Assembly (NCBI GenBank): GCA_045565695.1 | Contig: JBJLEZ010000001.1 | Span: forward strand, 434,001-498,000 | Source: GCA-2690565 sp002457235 | Lineage (GTDB): Bacteria > Verrucomicrobiota > Verrucomicrobiia > Opitutales > Coraliomargaritaceae | Reading direction: 5' to 3' | Length of the DNA stretch: 64,000 nt | Shown: piece after piece, positions 8,472-19,476 of the stretch | How the letters are laid out: each line of letters begins with the position of its first letter | Position numbering within the stretch: the stretch's first letter is position 1 | Program-made: the position numbers and the translations under genes | The notes under the pieces: model-generated | The model's input: the letters and a program-made list of their open reading frames with translations, nothing else | The model's database searches: none | What the model was told of the DNA's origin: nothing

Positions 8472-9435
8472 AACAGTAGGGATCGTTGGCAGCGGGATAG
8501 CAGGCTTAATGTGTGGTCAGCTACTCAAAGAGGCTGGACATTCTGTATTTTTGGTAGACAAAGGCAGACGGGCTGGTGGTCGAATGTCTACAAGAAATAG
8601 AGAGCCTTGGCAATGGGATCATGGGGCTCAGTACTTTACAGTTAGGGATCAACGGTTTGCTCCTTATATTAATGCTTGGAAAGAGAAAGCAGTGGTTAGC
8701 GAATGGTTTGATTTGTTGCCTGGACAATCTCCAGAAAAGAAAGAGGCACGATATATTGGAATCAATGGGATGAATGCCATCCCTCAGCATTTATCATTGG
8801 GACTAAATATCTATCAAAGTATGTGTGTGGAAAAGCTACACTACGAGGATTCAATTTGGCAGTTAGTCATGAAATCAGGAGAAATTCTTTCTTGTCAGGA
8901 ATTAGTGCTGACTCCACCGCTTCCCCAAGTTGTGAGTTTATTACAAGGGTCAAATCTTTTAAATCAGCTAAAAGAGGGTGCAAGCTTAGCATCGGTTGAG
9001 TATGAAAAAGGGTTATCGCTTTTGCTAGTTTTAGATAAGCCTTGTACGATACCATACCCTGGGTGTTTGAAATTAGAAAGTGGGCCGGTGTCATGGATTG
9101 CAGACAATTCTCAAAAAGAAGGATTTTCGGATCAATATTGTATAACTGTGCATGCAAATCCCCAATATGCTGACGAGACTTGGAATGATGAAAATAATGA
9201 AGTTGCAGAGGGGATAATTAAATCTATCGAGCCACTACTCGGTTCAAGTGTAGTCGATTGGCATATACATCGGTGGCTGTATGCTTTTGCAAAAAACCCT
9301 TTAAAAATACCATTCTACAGTGATGAAGATATGCACATATCTATTGCTGGTGATGCTTTTTTATCCTCTAGAGTTGAATCGGCTGCTATGTCAGGACTGT
9401 CTGCGGCAGAGGCATTGATTAAATCATTGAAATAG
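8461..9435 (+). CDS. Renalase-like FAD/NAD(P)-dependent oxidoreductase
   Basis: 324 aa flavoprotein. The dinucleotide-binding motif GIVGSGIAGLMCG is at the N-terminus, then DKGRRAGGRMSTRN, then WDHGAQYFTVRD, all typical of renalase-like/amine-oxidase-fold proteins. The C-terminal FAD motif is SIAGDAFLSSRVESAAMSG. It overlaps the epimerase by 11 bp and closes the photolyase cassette; its 3' end overlaps the convergent AsmA-like gene by 12 bp. Substrate unknown; bacterial renalases oxidise isomeric dihydro-NAD(P)H, which would be compatible. Confidence 0.85.
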   Translation: MLNKTVGIVGSGIAGLMCGQLLKEAGHSVFLVDKGRRAGGRMSTRNREPWQWDHGAQYFTVRDQRFAPYINAWKEKAVVSEWFDLLPGQSPEKKEARYIGINGMNAIPQHLSLGLNIYQSMCVEKLHYEDSIWQLVMKSGEILSCQELVLTPPLPQVVSLLQGSNLLNQLKEGASLASVEYEKGLSLLLVLDKPCTIPYPGCLKLESGPVSWIADNSQKEGFSDQYCITVHANPQYADETWNDENNEVAEGIIKSIEPLLGSSVVDWHIHRWLYAFAKNPLKIPFYSDEDMHISIAGDAFLSSRVESAAMSGLSAAEALIKSLK

Positions 9436-12024
9436 ATTTCTTGGATCAAATACAGAAAGCCATTTTTGATCTTGGAGTGTCCCGGTCACATTGAAGTTAA
9501 AAATTTTAGTCATTGGATTTAAAATTTTCCCCAGACTTCCTAGATTTGAAAAAGATAAATTTTTGTTTTTAAAAAGGTCGACTTTCATTTTGAAGTTTAT
9601 GCTTTGATCAGGAATCAATATTTTACCTTGTCCAAAAACATAAGATTGCTCGCCATTAATTTCTAAATTAGGTACATTAATCCATTCCTTTTGAATGAGG
9701 AAATCGCTTTCAAGTTGATTCAGCGAAAAAACGCCTATTGAAAGATTCAGTTCATCCAGTGCTTTTGAAAGTGGTCCAAGTAAGTGAATTTTTCCTAAAT
9801 CGGATCCATTGACAGTTATGCTACCATATCCATTATGTTCGGTTAAATCGAGCAGGGAACCCTTACTTTTTAAGGTGAGGTCTAAAGAAAGAGGCGAAGA
9901 CTCGTTAAAGGAAGTATTTTCAAATTCATTTTGGAAAGCATCTTTAATACTTTGGCTATAGTTGCAATCGGTAAGGCTTAGGTCGATTCTAAGCTGTGGG
10001 TCTTCATTTGAGGTATCAAGTATGTCTGCTTCAAATACAAGCAAACCATCAGCAAATTCAGCACTAGCTGAGCGAATATAGTGTTGGGAATTTCTTCCGT
10101 AAATATTGGCGGATAACTGATTAAAAGGTCTGTTAAAAAATAAAATAGGGTTGGAGCGGTCGATTGATAAATTATAATAAGACTTGTTATTATGCTGAGT
10201 GTAGTGTGGGTGAAAAAAGGCGCTTTCAAAGTTTACCTTGTGTATGTAAGGCGAATCAAAATTGGAGAGTATTTGCTTGATATCATTTCCAAAAATTTTT
10301 TCAGCTGTTTTAAAAGTAAGCTCGGATTTCAGCTTAGTTCTAACGGATTCTGGTTTTTTAAAGCCATCTGGTTTTATTGTGATTTTTATCACACCCACTG
10401 CATGACCTTTTTGAGTTTGCAAATCTCTTAATGTGATCTCTGTACAATAATTTTTACCTTTTACTAGCACATCCCCATATTTTACAGGAACACTTTTGTA
10501 CTCGATGTTCTCTGTATGAACTGAGCCCATGAAGTAGTCGGGAATAGGTGATTCGATCGTGCCGTAAAACGCAAAATCATGAAAACATTTTGTATTATTG
10601 GTATAAGAGAAATCTTTAAAGGTATTTTGCCACCATTTTGGAAATATAGAATTAAAATCAGACGAAAAGGTAGAGCCATTGAGCGTAAATATGTAATTGC
10701 CCGATTCTGCATCAAAATCTGTGTTTATGAATGATTTTCTCTGATTAATTCGTAAGATGGTATTGGCTATGAATCGCTTATTAATCCATTGGAAATCACT
10801 TCTTAAATATTGAAAAGGCGTTTTGTTAGCCGTGATGACTTCTCCTTGAATATGCCCTTGTGCCTCGAGAAGACGTAAATTATTATCTAAGATGATTTCT
10901 GTATTAGCAAAAATGGATCTTGGAGATTGTATTTCAATATCTTGAACCTGCGGTATGTAATCTTTTTGTAATTCGTTTATATCTAAATATGCTTTAATCA
11001 AAAATGCATTTTTGTGTGCATTAATATTGTAGTCAGATAGGACATTCAAAAAATGGTCTTTCGAAAATAGAATGCCATTAATTAGATAATTTCCATTATT
11101 TCTAGGGAATACTTGAGCTGAAATTGAATCAAGTACTGCGTTCTTTATAAGGGTAGAGCCAGAATCGATTTCAATTGAATCAATCTGCATTTGTTTATCT
11201 AAAATTAATTTTCCTCTTATTGAATCAAAGTTTATGTCTAGTTTTGGATTGGATAAATTGTCAGCTTGAAAAAAGACGATGTCACTTAAGGAATCTAAAC
11301 TGTGTTGGCTCTGGATTTGTAAGGATTGAACTTCATTACCGAAAACGTTTATTTCTTCTGAAGAAAGTATTGTAGATAAAGTGTGCGATCTATCATCAGT
11401 CCCATTTATAAAGCATTCAATGTAGGTATTTTTTGAAGCATGTAATGCTTTGATTATTGTATAGAGGGGACTGTCTTGCTCAATTATTGGTGATAAAACT
11501 TCTATTGAATTTATTGATTCCTTGAGTTCCGAAGTATTGTCACCTTGTACTAAGTATTTATCAGCGGAATAATCTAAGTAGACTATTTTATCATCAGATC
11601 TTAGGAGTAATCTTGCATTTTGAATCTGATCGCTTTTAAAGACTAGATTCAGCCGATTTATTTCAAGCAGATTCGGATAAAGCTTAGAGCTTACTTTGCC
11701 TGAGTAGCTATGGATTCTCCAATCATTAAAGGTTAAGTTCTTTAGACTAGGCTGCCACGATACAAATATTTCGGGGGAGTCAATTTGAAATAGGTTGTCG
11801 GCTTTGGGGGTAAATTTTGGTTCAATCAGCTTTATGTGATAAGGAAGAAAAAATAATACTTCTTTAGTACTAAGATTTACATTTTGCGGCAGATATTTTT
11901 GAATCAGCGTTTTGGATACTGGAATTCCCGAAAAACTGAGACTCAAGTAAATCAATGAAGCTTGAACAAAGAGCAAAATGAAAAGTAACGTCTGGTAAAA
12001 GATGTTTAAAAAATTACTTATCAT
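9424..12024 (-). CDS. Large AsmA/TamB-like envelope protein
   Basis: 866 aa with one N-terminal membrane anchor (about residues 7-31, LLFILLFVQASLIYLSLSF) and an otherwise beta-rich, hydrophilic periplasmic body. The last 130 residues (GSITVNGSDLGKIHLLG to the end) resemble the AsmA-like C-terminal domain, with its repeating ISI/FNF strands. Such proteins span the envelope and are implicated in lipid transport to the outer membrane. It follows the DUF4340 gene by 41 bp on the same strand and is probably co-transcribed. Assignment is by overall character rather than a sharp motif. Confidence 0.6.
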   Translation of the reverse strand: MISNFLNIFYQTLLFILLFVQASLIYLSLSFSGIPVSKTLIQKYLPQNVNLSTKEVLFFLPYHIKLIEPKFTPKADNLFQIDSPEIFVSWQPSLKNLTFNDWRIHSYSGKVSSKLYPNLLEINRLNLVFKSDQIQNARLLLRSDDKIVYLDYSADKYLVQGDNTSELKESINSIEVLSPIIEQDSPLYTIIKALHASKNTYIECFINGTDDRSHTLSTILSSEEINVFGNEVQSLQIQSQHSLDSLSDIVFFQADNLSNPKLDINFDSIRGKLILDKQMQIDSIEIDSGSTLIKNAVLDSISAQVFPRNNGNYLINGILFSKDHFLNVLSDYNINAHKNAFLIKAYLDINELQKDYIPQVQDIEIQSPRSIFANTEIILDNNLRLLEAQGHIQGEVITANKTPFQYLRSDFQWINKRFIANTILRINQRKSFINTDFDAESGNYIFTLNGSTFSSDFNSIFPKWWQNTFKDFSYTNNTKCFHDFAFYGTIESPIPDYFMGSVHTENIEYKSVPVKYGDVLVKGKNYCTEITLRDLQTQKGHAVGVIKITIKPDGFKKPESVRTKLKSELTFKTAEKIFGNDIKQILSNFDSPYIHKVNFESAFFHPHYTQHNNKSYYNLSIDRSNPILFFNRPFNQLSANIYGRNSQHYIRSASAEFADGLLVFEADILDTSNEDPQLRIDLSLTDCNYSQSIKDAFQNEFENTSFNESSPLSLDLTLKSKGSLLDLTEHNGYGSITVNGSDLGKIHLLGPLSKALDELNLSIGVFSLNQLESDFLIQKEWINVPNLEINGEQSYVFGQGKILIPDQSINFKMKVDLFKNKNLSFSNLGSLGKILNPMTKIFNFNVTGTLQDQKWLSVFDPRNLFQ

Positions 12025-12065
12025 GTTACTTTAAAAAAGATAGGCTATAGTTCTACTTAGGTGGA

Positions 12066-13976
12066 TTATTGTTCTGGCAAACTTAAGGTGGAAATTTTTT
12101 CTATAATTGTGGGGTCAGCTACCTCTTGGTTCATGCTTTCAGGAGTTAATTCAAAGGAATTAATAAATGGATCTAGTATTTGAATTAAATTTTGCGAAAG
12201 CTCAAATACAAGATTCTGGTTGGCTGTTCGTGCAAGTTGTGAGCTGCCAGAAGATCTTTTGTTAAAATAATAGATACGTTCTTCTAGTTTGTCTTCACTG
12301 TCTCCTGGCAGAGCTATTTTGAAACTTAATTCATAGTTCCAATCAATCATGGCATCTTCATTATTTTGTTTGAGAATAGCAGTGTCGACATATCGAGCTA
12401 CTTTAAATTCTTTGAGTGATGCTAATAAATTTTTTGAGTCATTTTCTGTAAGCTCATCGGATGGATAATTAAGCAATAGGGTATCATTTTGAATATCCTT
12501 TATTTGAACTGAAAGAATTCGAGCGGCTTCGGGCAATTTTTCAATGATTCTATTTTTATAAAAGAGAGGTTGTGCGCTAAAGTTTTTGAAATACGAGGCT
12601 TTATCAACTGTATAAATGGTCGGATCATTTTGAGTTTTGGCTAGTAAAAGCATTTCTACATCTGGGTGCTGTACTACATTTAATGTAAGAATATTTTCTT
12701 CATTGCTGAATGCTAGTATTTGTAGCAGTGGGTTATTAAAATTAAGTGTATCTAAATCTTCCTCTGTAGGATTATCAGCAAAGAAGTCGACTGCCCTAAG
12801 GGTATTTAAATGTTTGATGAAACCACTGATGACTTCACTGTCTGCTAGAAATGGTTTTGTTGGCGTATTTTCATTTAAGGAGAGGCCCTGCCATTCACTA
12901 TTTTCTAATTTTTGTAATTTTGTATAGTGCTCTAAATCTGAAATATCTACAGTGGAAATAGAGTCTGTGTTGATTTTTATAAAGTTTTTTTCTCGAAGAT
13001 CTTTATGAGCTTTGATGAATTGATCATATTGATCTCCCTTTACCGTAAATACAGTAGGGTTGCCTTCAAGTTTTGCATAATAACTTTTCTTATTGCTTGG
13101 ATCGCTAAGGGTGTTGCCCAAGATTAAAGTATTTCTGCGTTTGTTCCCTTGAAGACTTAATTTAATGTAAGGGTTATCAAAGCCTAGCATAGTAGAATCA
13201 ACGATTTCTAGAGGTAGGAATTTTTCTACTCCGGTTGCAGTTAAGGCCTGAAGTGTTTTAGCAACGAGAAGCGCATCCGCTTCTACATTTAAAGGTGATT
13301 TAAACTGCCAAGAGTGATCATTTATGTTCTTTTCTAAGCGTACGGAAAGCTGTGCTCGATTATCCTTTTCGCTTGTTTGTAATTGATAGTTGAGTGCGTC
13401 GATTTCAAAATTGGGTATATCAAAAATTTGTTTTCGGTATAGATCATTGATTTTAAGAAAATCGTCTTTCAGGAGATCACTTTCTACAACATAAACAGAT
13501 TCTTTTTCAGGTAGGTATAGGTAAAGTTTATTTCCTAGAGGGGTTGAATTGCCAACAAGTAGGTTGAGGGATTGCGAACCCTTTTTCAGATTGAAAGCTA
13601 GTTTTGGTTCATCTAGCCCGAAGTCCTTTAGATTTTGATCTGTTTCAATCAGTTCATCATAAGTAAACTTTGCCGACTCTTTAAGTAAATTTAATTGGTG
13701 AATAATTTGGTTTACGGAAAAATTATTCGCTGGCCATTGTATTGGTTCATCAATGAACCAGTTATTGTTTTGCCTTAAGATCTTTAAGCTTTCCTGTAAT
13801 TGTTTACTTTCTATTTCAATACTTTCTAGAGCTTGCGTGAAAGACGTTATTTCATAATTGAGACCTTGTGATTCTTGGTAATCTTTGTATTGCCCATTGG
13901 ACAATAAAAACAATGAAATAAATGCAATCGCATTTAAAATAAGTAAAACAAAAGTAAGGCTAAATTTTTGAATCAT
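12066..13976 (-). CDS. DUF4340 domain protein of a Gld-like ABC system
   Basis: 636 aa from the chosen start. An N-terminal transmembrane helix (KFSLTFVLLILNAIAFISLFLL) is followed by extracytoplasmic DUF4340-type repeats, for example GNSTPLGNKLYLYLPEKESVYVVES and the similar LGNTLSD/YAKLEGNPTVFTV segment. The start at 13976 is chosen because its ATG overlaps the upstream stop as ATGA, indicating coupling; an upstream in-frame ATG at 14009 would overlap the GldG-like gene by 37 bp. DUF4340 proteins commonly accompany ABC-2 permeases with GldG subunits. Molecular function unknown. Confidence 0.8.
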   Translation of the reverse strand: MIQKFSLTFVLLILNAIAFISLFLLSNGQYKDYQESQGLNYEITSFTQALESIEIESKQLQESLKILRQNNNWFIDEPIQWPANNFSVNQIIHQLNLLKESAKFTYDELIETDQNLKDFGLDEPKLAFNLKKGSQSLNLLVGNSTPLGNKLYLYLPEKESVYVVESDLLKDDFLKINDLYRKQIFDIPNFEIDALNYQLQTSEKDNRAQLSVRLEKNINDHSWQFKSPLNVEADALLVAKTLQALTATGVEKFLPLEIVDSTMLGFDNPYIKLSLQGNKRRNTLILGNTLSDPSNKKSYYAKLEGNPTVFTVKGDQYDQFIKAHKDLREKNFIKINTDSISTVDISDLEHYTKLQKLENSEWQGLSLNENTPTKPFLADSEVISGFIKHLNTLRAVDFFADNPTEEDLDTLNFNNPLLQILAFSNEENILTLNVVQHPDVEMLLLAKTQNDPTIYTVDKASYFKNFSAQPLFYKNRIIEKLPEAARILSVQIKDIQNDTLLLNYPSDELTENDSKNLLASLKEFKVARYVDTAILKQNNEDAMIDWNYELSFKIALPGDSEDKLEERIYYFNKRSSGSSQLARTANQNLVFELSQNLIQILDPFINSFELTPESMNQEVADPTIIEKISTLSLPEQ

Positions 13977-15454
13977 CGTTTTCTTAAATAAAGAATGAAA
14001 CTTCCCCAAAGGGCTATAAAAATCGGTAATATCGTATAATAAAATAAAAGCGACTGTGCATCTTTTTTATTCATAGTTATTTGATAAGTATCGATCGGTT
14101 TTATTGGGATATTTAAAAAATGAATCCTATCTAATATCCAATTCACTGTATTATAAAATAATATTTGGTTTCCAAAAATTTGAAAATGATTGTTAGTAAT
14201 AAATGTGGAATCTCCGAAGACAGCCATTCTTCCAGTTGGAATATTAATTCCTAAAGATGAGGTATGGCTAAGATTGGAAATGGCGGCGATGCTGATTGGA
14301 CCGAGAATATCTGTTTCAAGATCATAGCTTATTGGAGTCTCATTTACATAATTATTTTCAATCCAAGTAGTGTTTCCTGAGCCAATAATTTCCGTTACCG
14401 ATAATCTAGGATTGTTAATGGCTAGTGGGTCCATCTTTACAGGTCGGGGTTGTCCAAAAATTGCATTCAAGTTGTAATCAAGCAATAGTTGGTTGATCGG
14501 GTGGTCGGCAAATTGGTTAATGATAAAGTCTTCTGAATTTGAAACAAAGGATTGTTCAGAGCCGAAGATAAATTTATTTTCAGAAAGGATTCCCCAATCA
14601 AAAAATAATTCGTCTAAGCCATGGACGCGACCGGGATCAATTAAGGCTATGATTCGACCATTTCTTTCAGTCATATATCTGCGAAGTAATTCAACTTCAA
14701 AAGCTTCTACTTTGCCTTGTGGAGCAACAATTAAAATCAAAGAAGCATCTTTAGGTATACTTGGCTCTTGATATAGATTTAGCCGTTCTGTTTTAAAATT
14801 TTTATTTTCTAAATAAGTTTTTAAATAAGATAGTCCAGTTTGTGGGTCGTTATCATTGATATCCTTTTCACCATGTCCCACCAGAAAATAGATGTTTTGA
14901 ATGGTTTTTGAATTTACATTTATTATACCAGAAGTGATCGCACTCTCGCCTTTAAATCCAATGATTTCATTATCTTTCACAGAATATAGATCTGCTTGGC
15001 GTATGATTTGAAATCGTTCTTCTTGAACGATTAGTAAAATATTCTCTTCTTTGATTTTGAATTTATTGTAAATAGATTGAACTTTAGATCGTTGCCTAAA
15101 AGGGTCTACGTATTCAACTTCGAGCAATGGTTCGCCGTTTTGAATCGCTTCTGCTTCATACGACCTCAGTAAACGACCAACGTGAGAATGGATTTGCTCT
15201 AGTTCAGGTTGATTAGAATCTTTTGGAATTAATACAATGACCTTTGTCGCTTGATCTAGGGCTCGCAAATGTGCCTTGGTTTCTGCACTTAAAGAGTAGA
15301 GTCCATTTTTTGTAATATCAATTCTCTTAAAATATTGTGCAGAAATCGCATTGATTCCAATAACAAGTGAAACCAACAAAATAGCCTGCAAAATTCGCCT
15401 CACGAACTTTACTTTATTCATATAACTGAAGTTATTGATCTGTTCGGTATTCAT
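13973..15454 (-). CDS. GldG-like ABC transporter auxiliary protein
   Basis: 493 aa: an N-terminal TM (about 20-40), a long periplasmic ABC_transp_aux-type domain and a C-terminal TM (LLFYYTILPIFIALWGSFILYL) ending in RKR. FKRIDITKNGLYSLSAET and FLVGHGEKDI are the recognisable GldG blocks; in GldG the latter resembles a ThuA/GATase-like fold. Its start overlaps the permease stop as TAATG and its stop overlaps the DUF4340 start as ATGA. The protein probably forms the extracytoplasmic arm of the adjacent ABC complex. Gliding itself cannot be inferred. Confidence 0.85.
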   Translation of the reverse strand: MNTEQINNFSYMNKVKFVRRILQAILLVSLVIGINAISAQYFKRIDITKNGLYSLSAETKAHLRALDQATKVIVLIPKDSNQPELEQIHSHVGRLLRSYEAEAIQNGEPLLEVEYVDPFRQRSKVQSIYNKFKIKEENILLIVQEERFQIIRQADLYSVKDNEIIGFKGESAITSGIINVNSKTIQNIYFLVGHGEKDINDNDPQTGLSYLKTYLENKNFKTERLNLYQEPSIPKDASLILIVAPQGKVEAFEVELLRRYMTERNGRIIALIDPGRVHGLDELFFDWGILSENKFIFGSEQSFVSNSEDFIINQFADHPINQLLLDYNLNAIFGQPRPVKMDPLAINNPRLSVTEIIGSGNTTWIENNYVNETPISYDLETDILGPISIAAISNLSHTSSLGINIPTGRMAVFGDSTFITNNHFQIFGNQILFYNTVNWILDRIHFLNIPIKPIDTYQITMNKKDAQSLLFYYTILPIFIALWGSFILYLRKR

Positions 15455-16227
15455 TAAGTTTCTGAATCGATCAAGTTTACGGTTAGGCTTAATAATAAAA
15501 CTGAAATAGAAAGATAGAAAACAAATGGACGTGTATCTAAAATTCCTAGTGAGAAATCCTCAAAGTGTCGAATGACATTCACATATTGAATGCTTTCAAA
15601 AAAGAAACTACCTTGAGCGAAATAATTGTAGGTTGCATATTCAAGTTGCTGCCCACCGATGCAAATAATAAATAGAAAAGTGAAGCACAGCATTCCTGCA
15701 ACTAGCTGACTTCTTGTTAAGCTACTAGTAAAAATACCAATCGCAATAAATAGTATACCGCTCAGAAAAATAAAGAGCAGGCTGCCCAAAATCGCAGAGC
15801 TATCAACTAAGCTCGCGTTTGATAAATTGTCTGGAAGAAGATTGTAAGTGATAATTGGGAAATATAGAGTTAATGCCCAAAGTATGAGATAAAGAAGATA
15901 TGCAGCAAAAAACTTACTCAAAACAATAGCGTATTTTGGAATTGGAGCTGAGAACAAAGTTTGTAGTGTGGCTTGGTTTTTTTCTTCCGCAATACTACGC
16001 ATAGTTAAAAGGGGAACTGTAAAAAATACAGGTAGCCAAAACAGGCTAAAAAATTGAGAGATGGAGGAAGTGTCTTGAGGCATCAAGGTCATACTCCTGA
16101 GTATAGCCCAATAGATAAATCCCATAAGTAAAACAAATAGAACACTCGCGACATAGGTGGGAGGTGCAATAAAGAGGAGTCGTACCTCATGACGAACTAA
16201 AGTAAAAAAATGTCCCATAAATTTCAT
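15454..16227 (-). CDS. ABC-2 type permease (GldF-like)
   Basis: 257 aa with about six transmembrane segments: residues 20-42, 55-75, 100-125, 140-168, 175-195 and 230-252. SIAEEKNQATLQTLFSAPIP is the cytoplasmic coupling loop typical of ABC-2/GldF permeases. It lies 32 bp after the ATPase gene and overlaps the GldG-like start by one base, so ATPase, permease and GldG-like protein are probably made in fixed ratio. Confidence 0.87.
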   Translation of the reverse strand: MKFMGHFFTLVRHEVRLLFIAPPTYVASVLFVLLMGFIYWAILRSMTLMPQDTSSISQFFSLFWLPVFFTVPLLTMRSIAEEKNQATLQTLFSAPIPKYAIVLSKFFAAYLLYLILWALTLYFPIITYNLLPDNLSNASLVDSSAILGSLLFIFLSGILFIAIGIFTSSLTRSQLVAGMLCFTFLFIICIGGQQLEYATYNYFAQGSFFFESIQYVNVIRHFEDFSLGILDTRPFVFYLSISVLLLSLTVNLIDSET

Positions 16228-16259
16228 GTGCTGAAAATTCTATGTTTAAATGTATAAGA

Positions 16260-17237
16260 TTAAGACTTGGTTCGAACTTCTTCCCAAGAGCGTTTTGTCG
16301 CAGCAAGAAAAATTGCTTCTAAGTCAGGCTGTATTATGTTTATCCCCTTGAGTTGGCAATGACTAATTTGATCGATCATTTTTGTATAGTGAGCAATTTC
16401 AAGTGCATTCGTTGATTTGATTAAGATAGTGTAAGCTTCATTTTCAGCATTCGCTTCCTCTTCAATTTCATACTCTTCGCCAGCTGTTTTAAGATGGTCA
16501 ATTAAGTGCTCAATCTTTCCTGATACTTGAAGTTTCAAATAATTCTCATTTATGAATTCTTCTGAGAGCTCATGCAGTGTTCCCATAGCAACAACTCTTC
16601 CGTGGTTGATAATAATGACTCGATCGCAATTTCGCTCTATTTCCGAAAGTATGTGTGAAGATATTAAGACCGTGTAGTGTCCTCTTAGGCTGTTAATTAA
16701 CTTTCTTATCCCTTGGATCTGATGAGGATCGAGACCTATAGTCGGTTCATCTAAGATAATAATCTCTGGGCTACCTATCAAGGCGTCAGCAATACCAACT
16801 CTTTGTTTAAACCCTTTTGATAAAGTACGAATAATTTTTCTTCTGGCAGTTCTAAATAAATCGCAAAGATCCATAACTCGGCGTACCTCATTAGATATTT
16901 TTTGTGGATCAACTTCCTTAAGCTCAGCTCGAAGCTTTAAATATTCCATCACCCTTAACTCTTCAGGTAATGGGTTGTTCTCTTGCATGAATCCTATTTT
17001 TCTCTTAATAGCTAGGCTATTATCAGCGACAGGTAATCCGCACACAGTTGCGCTACCACTATCAGCGCTGAGTAAACCGCCTAAAATTCGCATAGTAGTG
17101 CTCTTGCCCGCACCATTAGGCCCAAGCAGCCCAACGATTTCTCCTTTGTTTATTTGGAAGCTCGCATTTTTTATGGCGGATACTTTGCCATAGCTTTTTG
17201 ATAAATCGCTTACAGAGATGCTACTATTTTCGTCCAT
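16260..17237 (-). CDS. ABC transporter ATPase subunit (GldA/CcmA-like)
   Basis: 325 aa ATPase. Walker A GPNGAGKST, Q-loop near FMQENNPLP, signature LSKGFKQRVGIADALIG, Walker B IILDEPTIGLD and the switch His in LISSHIL are all intact. A C-terminal 90-residue domain rich in Glu follows, as in ABC-2 exporters. It is the first gene of the minus-strand operon and is divergent from rnhB, so the promoters for both should lie in the roughly 65-bp gap 17238-17302. Confidence 0.92.
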   Translation of the reverse strand: MDENSSISVSDLSKSYGKVSAIKNASFQINKGEIVGLLGPNGAGKSTTMRILGGLLSADSGSATVCGLPVADNSLAIKRKIGFMQENNPLPEELRVMEYLKLRAELKEVDPQKISNEVRRVMDLCDLFRTARRKIIRTLSKGFKQRVGIADALIGSPEIIILDEPTIGLDPHQIQGIRKLINSLRGHYTVLISSHILSEIERNCDRVIIINHGRVVAMGTLHELSEEFINENYLKLQVSGKIEHLIDHLKTAGEEYEIEEEANAENEAYTILIKSTNALEIAHYTKMIDQISHCQLKGINIIQPDLEAIFLAATKRSWEEVRTKS

Positions 17238-17302
17238 TGTTTGAATTAAAGAAGTTTGAAAAGATTCATTTTTACATCAATAAAATATAATAGATAAATA
17301 CA

Positions 17303-17959
17303 ATGGAGTCCTTATTACAAGAATACGATGCAAAATTGATGGGTAAAACTGGATCACTCATTGGATTAGATGAAGTAGGGCGAGGGGCTTTAGCAGGACC
17401 TGTGTTCACTGCAGCATGCTTAGTGAAAACAGATTTTTTTATAAATAAAGAAAATTTAAGCTTAACTGCTAGTTTTCGAGATTCCAAAAAAATGAGTGCA
17501 AGTATGCGAGAACAGGCTTACCAAAACTTAATTCATTTAAAAAACATGGAATCGGTTGATTTCGAGATTTCCTCTGCATCTGTTGAAGAAATTGATTCAT
17601 TAAATATTTCTGGGGCGACTCGTTTGTCGTTAGAGCGATCACTTAAAGCAGTCTTTGAGCGAAATCGTTCTTTTGCTCAAAGCGTTATTCTTATGGATGG
17701 TAAGCCCCTGAAAGATTTTCCTTATACACATAAAGCTATTGTTGGTGGAGATGACCAGTCCCTAGCAATTGCCTGTGCTAGTATTTTGGCCAAAGTTGAA
17801 CGTGACCGCTTTATGAAGTCACTTGGCAAACGGTTTCCTCGCTATGATTGGCAAAAAAACAAGGGATATGGGACAAAATTTCACAGAGAACAAATCAAAT
17901 TAGCGGGTGCATGCCCCGAACACAGGACTTTATTTTTAAGGAAAATTTTCAATAATTAA
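17303..17959 (+). CDS. rnhB: Ribonuclease HII
   Basis: Removes ribonucleotides from DNA. The active-site block GLDEVGRGALAGPV carries the DE pair; DSKKMSASMRE, the VILMDGKPL Asp and ASILAKVERDRFM complete the RNase HII set. Length 218 aa is normal. It is divergent from the ABC operon and upstream of the tRNA-Thr/tuf unit. Confidence 0.95.
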   Translation: MESLLQEYDAKLMGKTGSLIGLDEVGRGALAGPVFTAACLVKTDFFINKENLSLTASFRDSKKMSASMREQAYQNLIHLKNMESVDFEISSASVEEIDSLNISGATRLSLERSLKAVFERNRSFAQSVILMDGKPLKDFPYTHKAIVGGDDQSLAIACASILAKVERDRFMKSLGKRFPRYDWQKNKGYGTKFHREQIKLAGACPEHRTLFLRKIFNN

Positions 17960-18021
17960 TACCTCTTAAGGGAAACGGAGGCTAAGAAATAAAGAAAAAA
18001 GAGATTTTTTTAAAATTAGTA

Positions 18022-18060
18022 TTGACTGAGCAAGCGTATAAGAGCAGATTCGCGGGCTTC
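18022..18060 (+). promoter_or_regulatory. Candidate promoter of tRNA-Thr/tuf unit
   Basis: TTGACT is followed about 29 bases later by a GC-rich discriminator (CGCGGG) and CTT at the distance expected for transcription start. The -10 (CAGATT) is poor. Support comes from the same layout before rpsL, rplC and rpsT, and from an AGCGTA block at the same offset as in the rpsL promoter. Confidence 0.4.
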
Positions 18061-18118
18061 TATTTCTCAATTCTAATTTAGGATAAAGTCTTCACTAAAT
18101 CCATACCGAAAAAGGTCT

Positions 18119-18195
<77 letters not shown>

Positions 18196-18234
18196 CTTAA
18201 CAACAAAATATTTAAATACTAAATCAAATTAACC

Positions 18235-19425
<1,191 letters not shown>

Positions 19426-19448
19426 TCTCTTTAAGTTAAATTTTTCAT

Positions 19449-19476
19449 GCCGAGGATCTTTAATTGGATCCTCGGC
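19449..19476 (+). terminator. Hairpin terminator after tuf
   Basis: A perfect 10-bp stem (GCCGAGGATC/GATCCTCGGC) with an 8-base loop lies 24 bp after the tuf stop. The following T tract is interrupted (TTAACTGTCTT), so termination may be partial. Confidence 0.65.

Noticed and set aside
13977..14009. Upstream start of the DUF4340 protein
   Set aside because: The ATG at 13976 forms an ATGA overlap with the GldG-like stop, the coupling used elsewhere in this operon.
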